A DNA stretch of 64,000 nucleotides. It comes from Mytilus trossulus (taxonomy: Eukaryota; Mollusca; Bivalvia; Mytilida; Mytilidae). The stretch is from assembly GCF_036588685.1 (NCBI RefSeq), contig NC_086381.1, forward strand, positions 51,273,431-51,337,430, read 5' to 3'. Below, piece after piece: positions 56,301 to 64,000 of this stretch; position 1 is the first letter of the stretch; the number at the start of each line of letters is the position of its first letter. The notes under the pieces are model-generated. The model was not told the origin of the DNA. It was given only the letters and a program-made list of their open reading frames with translations, and made no database searches. Both the position numbers and the translations under genes were made by a program.

Positions 56301-57990
56301 ATTGTTCAGCGTTTGACATCTAGTGTCATATCACAATCAGCACCATGGAGCCATTTATCTATGCATAGCGTTAAAAAAAACTTTGAAAATATTACGGTCA
56401 AGTACGTACCTTAATGATGAGATTTATTTGGTTTCAAGTTTGAAAAAAAGTGTATGGCGTAATGGGGAAATTGTCTTCACGACGTAAAATCCTCACTGCG
56501 ATATGGCAATTTATCGATAATTTAGATGAGTCAAATAAAGCTTTTATCTTGTGTTTTTATTAAATTAAGTTGAAAAAATCATTTCAAATTAAGATACAGC
56601 TATCTCAAATATAATGCAACTGAAAGAATACATCTTATGCGTCATACTTTGTGCCTTTTTTGTTATTTAGAATGAAAGGAAATAACAGTTTTGAACTACA
56701 ATATACATGTATGAATCATAATTTTATAATATTTAAGAGCACACAATAAACAAGCTTTAGATTACCTTTTTATTCTAGATACAAGTGAATACCCCATAAT
56801 AGGTGAAATGATTGACAAAACCGAATTGCGAATCGTAGTAATTGGTAAAACTGGAACAGGCAAAAGCGCTACTGGAAATACAATATTGGGCACACGTAAA
56901 TTCAAATCTACACTAAGCGGTTCTTCCATAACAACCGAATGCCAACTGGAAATGAACACCAGGTTCGAACGCAAAATTGCGATTGTTGACACTCCAGGAC
57001 TATATGATACAGGAATGACAAATGAGCAGGTTACATTTTGTACAAAGGAGATTGTAAAATGCATAGCAATGTCTGCACCAGGACCACATGCTATCTTGCT
57101 AACGGTCAACGTTGGCCGATTTACACAGGAAGAACACGATACTGTTAAACATTTTGCAAATCATTTTGGAGAGTGCATTTACGATCACCTATTTGTTGTT
57201 TTCACAAGAGCAGATGAGCTTGAATTTAATGATCAAGACATCAAAGAGTATATCCGAAATTGTCCTAAGTCCCTTAAAGAAATTCTCGAACTTTGTCACA
57301 ACAGGTATATCCCTTTTAATAATACTCTTTCCGATTCACGCCAAGAACTGCAAGTGAAAGATTTGATAGAAAAAATTGATGAGATGGTGCAAAACAATAA
57401 TGGTTTTTGCTACACAAATGAAATGTATGAAGAAGCCAAAAATACATTGCAAAGACGTGAAGATGAAGTTAAGCTAAAGTTGAAAGATGAGGAACAAAGA
57501 AAAGTACAACATCTACAAGCTGAATTTGATAAAAAAGATTACAATGGTGAATGGGGAAATGGAAAAGCTTTCCAATGAAATAAAACAAATCGAGTCTGAA
57601 AAGCAAACAGTAGAGTCTCGCGAAGCACAGACAAGAGACCAGATTATTGTGTTACAAACTGAACTAAAAAATTGTAAGGAAACTGAAATAAAACGAAATA
57701 AAGAACAAGAAGAAAAACTAGAAAGACAAATACATGATTTGGAAAGAAAACAAGCAGAACAACTACAAGTACAAATTAAAAGAGATAACGAGAGTAGAGA
57801 AGCACAACGAAAGGAACAAAGAGAAAGCGAGCGACGATTTACACAACAGATACAGGATATGAATAAGCAGCACGCACGGCAATTAAGGAATCGCGAAGCG
57901 AGCCATCAAAGACAACTGGAAACATTTTCTACGCCAATAATTTACACTGGAGGAGGAGAAGGAGGAGGTGACAGGTGCTCTATTCTCTAA
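50374..57990 (+). CDS. GIMAP/AIG1-family immune GTPase, four exons, one frame break near the end of the G domain
   Basis: Exons 50374-50381, 51974-52042, 54565-54602 and 56779-57990. Phases agree at every junction (2, 2, 1), giving one frame through the first 48 codons, a Ser/Thr/Glu-rich N-terminal extension. The main exon has the AIG1 GTPase: G1 GKTGTGKS, G3 DTPG, the GIMAP signature SAPGPHAILL and G4 TRAD. A coiled coil follows, ending in a Gly-rich linker and CSIL, a CaaX box suggesting geranylgeranylation and membrane anchoring. The frame breaks in an A6 run at 57531-57536; the coiled coil continues in the +1 frame. GIMAPs are membrane-associated GTPases regulating immune-cell survival in vertebrates and are expanded in bivalves. 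The break may be an assembly error, an allele or a real lesion; without joining, the protein ends soon after the GTPase domain. Confidence 0.85.
51974..52042 (+). CDS. GIMAP exon 2
   Basis: 69 bases between acceptor TACTTTTCAG and donor GTATGT. Reads TVDTVIVEDGGNVTSEKQRS then TT, with a split Glu codon into exon 3. Confidence 0.62.
53012..53215 (-). repeat. Family G repeat fragment in GIMAP intron 2
   Basis: GTCACATGTAGAGCAGGATC and GCCATGGCGTTATCAGTTTA are the reverse forms of the copy at 8340-8650. Confidence 0.55.
53565..53640. repeat. CGTCCGTT-type low-complexity tract
   Basis: Tandem-like CGTCCGTTCGTCTGTTTGTC motifs, similar to tracts at 50698-50745 and 52372-52440 and to the array element at 44.8-45.8 kb. 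Confidence 0.5.
53905..54250 (-). mobile_element. Family P element, copy 2, in GIMAP intron 2
   Basis: Reverse-orientation relative of 47950-48330, with TTCTACCAC and CGATATTTATCCA arms that pair across 53919-54062, then TGTGACGTCACAATTGG and GACGTCATAATC. It could place TGACGTCA (CREB/ATF-type) sites in the intron. Confidence 0.6.
54565..54602 (+). CDS. GIMAP exon 3 (38-bp microexon)
   Basis: Acceptor CTTGTACAAAATAG, donor GTAATT. Encodes LESSSQENTFSS and one base of the next Asp codon. The phase fits both neighbours. Confidence 0.58.
56779..57578 (+). CDS. GIMAP exon 4: AIG1 GTPase domain
   Basis: Acceptor TTTATTCTAG. From the Met at 56808: G1 at residues 13-20, G3 DTPG at 61-64, SAPGPHAILL at 89-98, G4 TRAD at 133-136, then helices and a Lys/Glu-rich coiled start. 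The frame ends at TGA 57576-57578 because of the shift in the A6 run. All nucleotide-binding motifs needed for GTP binding are present. Confidence 0.93.
57531..57990 (+). CDS. GIMAP exon 4 continuation: coiled coil and CaaX tail in the +1 frame
   Basis: Picks up in the +1 frame at the A6 run and stays open to TAA at 57988-57990. Composition is that of a long Lys/Glu/Gln coiled coil (QIESEKQTVESREAQTRDQI, then ERQIHDLERKQAEQLQVQ), as is common C-terminal to bivalve and fish AIG1 domains. It ends with a GGGEGGG linker and RCSIL. Smooth continuation of the helical pattern argues this was one protein. Confidence 0.8.
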
Positions 57991-57996
57991 GAAGAA

Positions 57997-58002
57997 AATA
58001 AA
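57997..58002 (+). terminator. Polyadenylation signal AATAAA of the GIMAP gene
   Basis: AATAAA 6 bp after the stop that follows the CaaX box. Its position supports the +1-frame stop as the true gene end. Confidence 0.65.
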
Positions 58003-58009
58003 ACTGTTT

Positions 58010-59185
58010 TCTTTATGGTTTATTACAGATGAGATTTTGTTGACGCTCGATATAAAAATAATGAATATTTATATGAAACTAAATGCCGTTCTAAAATAAT
58101 TAGTTTTCATGTCAATAATTATTTGGATTAATGAATTTCAATTTTTATTTGTGTCTGATGCTACTTACCGGCCTGGTCAATATGATTTATTCTTGAATAA
58201 AACAATGTCCATACGGTAAGTTAGTTTTACAATAAGAATTGATAAACAGAAAACAAATATTTGCCGGGTCTTGAATGAGTCTATTTTGAGATAGAAGGAT
58301 TCTTAGGATGTCTGAAATTAACCTATTAAAACAAAAATGATTCTAGTCGAACATAGTATATCATATGTACCGTTCCTTGTCGCCAAAATGAATAGATTTC
58401 TATTAAAGAACTACATCATCGAGCCAATTACAATGTCCTGGATTTTCTATTACGGTACTTCACTTTCGAGAATATTTCTATTACAGTACTACACTGCATT
58501 TATAGGATTATTGAAATTATCCATCACATTAAAATGCCAGCTCTTCATAGGTATGATACGAACATTATCAATCATTATGAAATTATATAAGGTTTGTGTA
58601 AAATGGGTAATAGAAAGGAAAGGATAAAGATCCAAAGACACAATAATCTGACCAAAGTACAGAAAAAAAACAGACCAAGGCTATCTAGCTCCTACACATT
58701 TTGTATACTTGTTTAGCGAAATAGACATCAGGCTATATTTCGAAACATAAATATGAAAAAAAATTAATAAAAAAACACACACTAGACTTGCAATTAGAGG
58801 TTCATAAATTAAGACTTGTGCAAAATGCAGGTTTGATCATTTTTTGTGATATCTCAACCCCCTAAACCTATAGCCAATGTCGAATAAACAAACACCAAGC
58901 AAAACACACTGTAAAACTCATTTTAAAAGTAGTAAGAGTCAAATGTTAGAACAGGAAACAGAAGACACTAAACAAAATGACAACGATAAGCAAAAAATAA
59001 CAGTGGACTACGTGTACTGGCAGTTACTGACATGCAGCTTTTAAAAAAAAAATATCACAATAACAGAATAATACTCACAGCAATGGAAACACCAGCTCCA
59101 GACTGCATTTCAACTGATTGAAAGCTTATGTCTTCATCATACTGAAATCAATCTTGCTGCAATACTTTCCGTGTTAAATCTTGAT
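58010..59185. other. No gene seen
   Basis: AT-rich intergenic DNA downstream of the GIMAP gene. The 96-codon open frame at 58337-58627 lacks recognisable features. Confidence 0.5.
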
Positions 59186-59189
59186 AAAA

Positions 59190-59505
59190 TATAAGAAGAT
59201 GTGGTGTGAGTGCCAATGAGACAACTCTCCATCCAAATAACAATTTAAAAAGTAAACCATTATAGGTTAAAGTACGGCCTTCAACACGGAGCCTTGGCTC
59301 ACACCGAACAACAAGCTATAAAGGACCCCAACATTACTAGTGTAAAACCATTCAAACGGGAAAACCAACGGTCTAATCTATATAAACAATACGAGAAAAC
59401 GAGAAACACGTATATATTACATAAACAAACGACAACTACTGTACATCATATTCCTGACTTAGGACAGGTGCAAACATTTGCAGCGGGATTAAACGTTTTA
59501 ATTTT
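59190..59505 (+). repeat. SINE-like repeat (family S), near full length
   Basis: AAGAAGATGTGGTGTGAGTG head, AAAGTACGGCCTTCAACACG middle and TTCCTGACTTAGGACAGGTG 3' block. Its head is the same subtype as the copy nested at 44840-44930 (CATCCAAATAACAATTT). Confidence 0.7.
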
Positions 59506-59801
59506 TTCTGAAACAATAGCATAACATCACAACATAGAAAAACATAGACAAACATACGATAAAATATCAATTGGCAGACTTAACTCAATCAAAAAACGTA
59601 TGATTACACAATGAACGAATAAATTTGATCTGCGATATCTGAATACAAATGCACAGTTAATAAAATATTAGAGACAAACAATTTGATGTTTGTTATCATA
59701 TTTTCTGATTTTGATACTTTGGTGTTGAATTTATAGCAAATCATTTCTAGAGATTCTGATGTCAACATACATGTATAATCATGTAAATTTCGTGACTAAA
59801 G

Positions 59802-60080
59802 TAAAATCACAAAAATACTGAATTCAGACATGTCAGAGGAAATTAAATCTGAAAGTCCTTAATGACATAGCAAAATCAAATGATAAAGCACATAAAAAAT
59901 GTATGAACAAAAACTGTCTTATTCCTGACTTGGTACAGACATTTTTAAATATAGAAAATGGTGGATCAAACCTGGTTTTATAGCGCTAAATCTCTCACTT
60001 TGTTCGACAGTCTCATCAAATTCCGTTATATTTATAACGATGCGTGAACTAAATAGACATGATAAAAATTGTCAATATAT
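59802..60080 (-). repeat. Short repeat family M, long form
   Basis: Includes CTTATTCCTGACTTGGTACA and an extended portion (AAATGGTGGATCAAACCTGG, TCTCATCAAATTCCGTTATA) shared with 49608-49800. Confidence 0.65.
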
Positions 60081-60229
60081 GGGTACAGCAGAAAAACATA
60101 TTAATTATCTATGGCAATGAAATAGGGATCAGACAGTAGACATACATGGAGACCATATTCATAATAATTCCAATGACCATATACCAACTGTAAGAAAAAA
60201 GATAACCTGGTGTTTAAGGTATCAAAAAT

Positions 60230-60565
60230 TGAGACACAATTACCAAAAGCAATAAGCAACACGGCATAAGACATGCCTAATGTAAAACCAAACAGTCATA
60301 TCCATATAAAGCAGAGAAACAAGACACACATCAATAAACAACCACCAAAGAACATCAGGTTTCCGACTTAGGACAGGTACAAACAAATAGTGAGTTTGTT
60401 TGTGTAATGCTAGGAAATATTCTAAGAACATCCTTGTACCAAGTCAGAAATATGTCATTTAGTTTTCATTCTTTTGATGTGAGAGCTTTTGATTTTGACA
60501 TTAGATTGCAGACTTTCTGTTATGGATTTTTCTTTGAGTTCGGTATTTTTGTCATTTTACTTATT
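60230..60565. repeat. Family S fragment followed by a family M copy
   Basis: 60230-60400 is a diverged S body with CCGACTTAGGACAGGTACAA. 60428-60565 is an M copy (TACCAAGTCAGAAATATGTC). Confidence 0.55.
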
Positions 60566-60569
60566 TCGA

Positions 60570-61975
60570 TCTGTTGTAAGATATTTTATGTGAGCAGTTA
60601 TGGGTGTACCTTCAAGCCGAATAACGGTAAAAAAGTTTGCCATATGACGTTAACCCGTTCGGCAACATAACGATTTTTTTGTCGTTTACCGCTTGCATTC
60701 CCAAACTTCATTTTTTTTCATTCGTCTTTTTTTAGCAGAAGCCTCAAACCATCTTAAAAGACTACATAAAAAAACATAATAGCTCCTATATACATGTATT
60801 GAATTTTCGGGGAAGAAAACACTTTGTTTAGAGGTTACGTGCACATTGAAACACAAACTATACTCCAAAAATAAATTGTGTATGCCTTTATTTATTTAAT
60901 AAACTTAGTGAAATTAGTGCCCATGATTGAATTGAATAACAAACTAATGTTGTTTTTTTTACTTTCAAAATTGTAACGTTTTTCCGAATGACGCCATCAA
61001 AATGGTGCTGCATGTCACGTTTAGCCGTAGAACAGTGGCAGGTACTTGACATTACTGGTAATCTTTAACGTTTTGCATAAAAATCAATGAGTTTTTCTCG
61101 ATTTTTACGATGGGAAGTGTAACGGATTGTAAATCGTTCGATAATTGGTATCACACTTTTTCTGGAAAAGTTGTTCTATTGTTAGAACAATTTATCCTTC
61201 TGCTATCATGACAAGATAGATTAAGTATAATTGTATTACATTTGAGTTTATTCTTTTTAGAGAAATTTGTCTTGCTGCCAGTTGCTTTTCAGTTTCGCAT
61301 TTTGTGTGCAAAATAAATAAAATATAACAGCATTAATCAAAACCCTGACAAATGTGTCCCTTTGCCACATTCGGTGTAGACACATGTCTTATTCCGGCAG
61401 CAGGAGGGTTAATGCAGTTTATCTAAAAAGAAAACAAACTTTCCCAGCTGGTTTATGATCAATAAACTCAATTCAAATGCAATTATTTTGTATCAATTTT
61501 TTCTCATTGGATGAAATTTAGCGTAAAATCTTTTATCTCCTTGTCTAAGGAACTAAGGAAGCCGACATTTTGAATTGCGGAACGTGTTGACAAGTAATTT
61601 CTACAATAATAATAAAACTCACATGTAGCACCTATATATCTTCTTTTTTATCAAAGGTTATCACATTGTGAAGCGGCAAAAGAAGCCTTACCACTGACGC
61701 TGCCTAAATTTTATGGACCAAAGACGATAAAATTTCTTCAAAGAATTTTCTTTAATGAAAATTTTACACTTACATAATGATTGGAATCGAATAATATACT
61801 TGTTTTGCATTAGAATAGAAATACACTGTATTGTTTTTGAAGCTAGGCAGACACCAATCGTTATAATTAGTTTTACTGTTGTAAATTCTCGAATACCTGT
61901 GAATAGCATATGATAGTTTAACGTAAATGGTATTTTTTAAAAGACAAGCACTATATGATGACGCAAACTATTATG
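60570..61975. other. No gene seen
   Basis: AT-rich. A stretch near 61010-61060 (GTTTAGCCGTAGAACA) resembles 54870-54900 in the GIMAP intron, pointing to one more low-copy repeat family. Confidence 0.45.
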
Positions 61976-61979
61976 TTAT

Positions 61980-62140
61980 AGATAATGCATATTTTAAGGT
62001 TTTTCTTGTCGTAGAACACACCGAGGGGTGACAGGATTGATCAAATGAAAGAACCGACCGGAGGGAGGTCTTTCTTTGAACAATCCTGACACCCCGAGGT
62101 GTGTTCTACGACAAGAAAAACCTTAAAATATGCTTTATCT
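61980..62140. repeat. Near-perfect palindrome of about 160 bp
   Basis: The left arm (GCATATTTTAAGGTTTTTCT, TGTCGTAGAACACACC) and right arm (GGTGTGTTCTACGACAAG, AAAAACCTTAAAATATGC) pair almost base for base over about 55 bp. A partly self-complementary centre rich in GACC/GGTC and GAAAG/CTTTC follows. The outermost AGATAA also pairs. Confidence 0.9.
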
Positions 62141-63375
62141 GACTTATATACCGTCATAAATATTAATTTTATAAAGATTTGTAAAATTAAGTATTCTTTT
62201 TTACCGACAATACTAAAGTGGGATATTCCTTTCTAATGCGTTCAGGTTTAAAACGCCCTGCGGCTCATTTAAAATGTGAAATAAACTCACTAAATAATTT
62301 AGATATAAACCTTTTAAAAATTGTTATCCATACACAATAAAAATATTACTGTAACTGCATGAAGTAAGACACACATGTATTGTTACCATCCGATAACGGT
62401 GTATGACAAATACAAGACACATTGTAAGTTACTTATTGTATCACTTAGCTTATGTAAAAGGGGGAGGGGTATGTGTTTTTTTCCTTCGTTTTGTTATGTT
62501 ATTTCTATCGCGGAAAAGTTGTTATTTATTTAACCATTTTACTTGAATCGAATGAAAAATTCAGAGAGATTGTCTTTCGAACAGCAATACATTTTATTAA
62601 AAGATAATCAGGATAAAATTATATACCCTACGCACCGACCCTTTCGTGTGATTCAATAGAATATAAGATTATTTTATTTGTTGATCATTTGATAGAGTAA
62701 AAGGTAAACATAAATTTTAAAAAGTTACGAACTGACACGAAGACGAATATAAATACATGTAGGTCACAGTGTGATTTCCTTTTCAGTGTGTATCGTTCTG
62801 AACATGCATGAAATATTTGCCACTGGACGTTAAGCAATCAACTTATTCAGTTTGACTCAATCAGATTTTCAAAATCTTACACACGAATATGTTAAATCTG
62901 GATTTATTTTATGAAAGTCTACAATAAAATTCATCTGACCTATATGATAATGTTTCTTTATTATAGCGACAAAGCAACAAAACTTCACGTTATTTGTTTC
63001 TAAAATTAAATTGCGCGTCTACAATGACGGTTTCTTTTACATCTATCATCGGTTGAACTTTAGAAAATAAATATCCAAATCGGCACCAAAAAACTATTAG
63101 ACGAATAAAATTTTAAAGTATATCATAGATTGCATGTTAATCAAGAAAAATAATGACCTTACACAGGTCATTATTTTATGCCTTGGAGCATATACCATTG
63201 AAACATGGTATCGCCCGGGTTGATTCTTAAAAAGAATGACCTGACGTTCTGAAAGAAAATAACTCCATATAGGTATATAAGTTTTTATTAAGTCATATAT
63301 AAATATACTAAACAAATAAATGATTTTGGAAAATACGTTGAAGGTATAAAAAGCCAAGAGAATTCAAAATGCAAA
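62141..63375. other. No gene seen
   Basis: AT-rich intergenic DNA with no supported feature. Confidence 0.45.
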
Positions 63376-63379
63376 TAGG

Positions 63380-63545
63380 TTCTATCCGTGCACTCTGGTT
63401 CTAAACCTTGGTTCCATCTGGGTATTTTGGTTCTGAACCCTAGTTCTTTGGTTCAAAACCATGGTAACTGGTTCAACATTCGGGTTATAGCAACCTTTTT
63501 TCTTGGTTCCATCTGGGTTCTATGATTCTAGATCATTCTAATGTT
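63380..63545. repeat. Degenerate GGTTC / GAACC repeat
   Basis: About ten imperfect copies of a TTGGTTCTAAACC-like unit, including inverted forms (GGTTCTGAACC, GGTTCAAAACC). Non-coding. Confidence 0.65.
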
Positions 63546-64000
63546 CCCGTTGAACCTGGGGAAGATAACCGCAAGTATCCGAATAAAAAGATAAAGTAGG
63601 TCAAAGACGCTAACATTAAACATTTCAGCATCGGCGGTAAAGGAAGCTGTAAGGTATTTATCGTCTCTTTTAATATTATTTTCATTAGGAAACTAGATAA
63701 AAAAAAAGCATCGTATAGATTTTAAAAATAAACCGAAATATAGCTGATTCGATGATCGGATGTACCAGAAACAAATACGAACGCTTTTTAAAAAAATGTG
63801 CAAATCCTGCTATAGGAATAAAATATGGCATAGACATTCTTCAGCTATTACTCTTTTATTTCAGAAAAGGAGGCATTTGAAAAAAAAATGTCTCACTTCA
63901 AGTAAAAATTCAAATTGGCCGACATCATACTTAAATCATCCAAATATCAGAGGCTAGTGTATGAAAAGCGGGTTTTATCATTCTGCTATAATAATATTTG

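Noticed and set aside
57528-57540. Programmed -1 ribosomal frameshift at the A-rich GIMAP site
   Set aside because: The needed shift is +1 (or -2); the -1 frame hits a stop within five codons. A one-base length difference in the A run is simpler.
63760-63957. Possible exon after a TTTTATTTCAG acceptor at the right edge
   Set aside because: The downstream frame is short, Lys-rich and lacks a convincing donor or start; cannot be supported within the window.
1-64000. tRNA, rRNA or snRNA genes
   Set aside because: I saw no cloverleaf box A/B pair or conserved rRNA core by eye. A tRNAscan or Infernal run would be needed to exclude them.

Overview
The window looks like animal nuclear DNA, most likely from a marine bivalve of the mussel (Mytilus) type. 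This is an inference from the AT-rich composition, the intron-split genes with GT/AG junctions, the F-type (fucose-binding) lectin and GIMAP/AIG1 immune GTPase genes, and the many copies of short interspersed repeats. I found no bacterial, plasmid, organellar or CRISPR features. Coding content is low. Most of the 64 kb is intron, intergenic DNA and non-autonomous mobile elements.

Layout, left to right. 0-4 kb: a tandem repeat at the edge, then a minus-strand first exon (3763-3460) with a signal peptide and a PAN/apple domain; its gene continues past the left edge. 4-11 kb: a TIR element (4084-4791), a weak plus-strand terminal exon (5046-5231), and a locally duplicated block at 5.5-7.7 kb with a third partial copy near 10 kb. 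12.5-14.5 kb: a minus-strand F-type lectin gene whose signal-peptide exon is interrupted by a 148-bp repeat with a 10-bp target duplication. 18-20 kb: small tandem duplication. 20.4-27.0 kb: a complete but decayed BEL/Pao LTR retrotransposon on the minus strand, with two 469-bp LTRs and a 5-bp target duplication. 27.5-28.3 kb: a hAT-type MITE with an 8-bp target duplication. 30.5-36.2 kb: an apparently intact three-exon plus-strand F-type lectin gene; its first intron holds a Helitron with a nested SINE-like copy and an 811-bp TIR element. 39.7 kb: a dead F-type lectin terminal exon on the minus strand. 41.9-46 kb: a foldback element and two repeat-array elements. 50.2-58.0 kb: a four-exon GIMAP gene on the plus strand. 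58-64 kb: repeats, a near-perfect 160-bp palindrome, no recognised gene.

Biology. The two recognised gene families, F-type lectins (secreted glycan binding) and GIMAP GTPases (immune regulation), are both innate-immune families expanded in bivalves. The GIMAP model rests on phase-matched splice junctions across three tiny 5' exons, a TATA box, and an ISRE-like IRF motif abutting a kappa-B site about 90 bp upstream of the TATA box. Its main exon carries a one-base frame disruption in an A6 run, after which a long coiled coil ends in a CaaX prenylation box. The lectin loci show the family in several states: intact, interrupted by a mobile element, and pseudogenised.

All family names come from reading motifs by eye. 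No database search was run. Repeat family names are descriptive.
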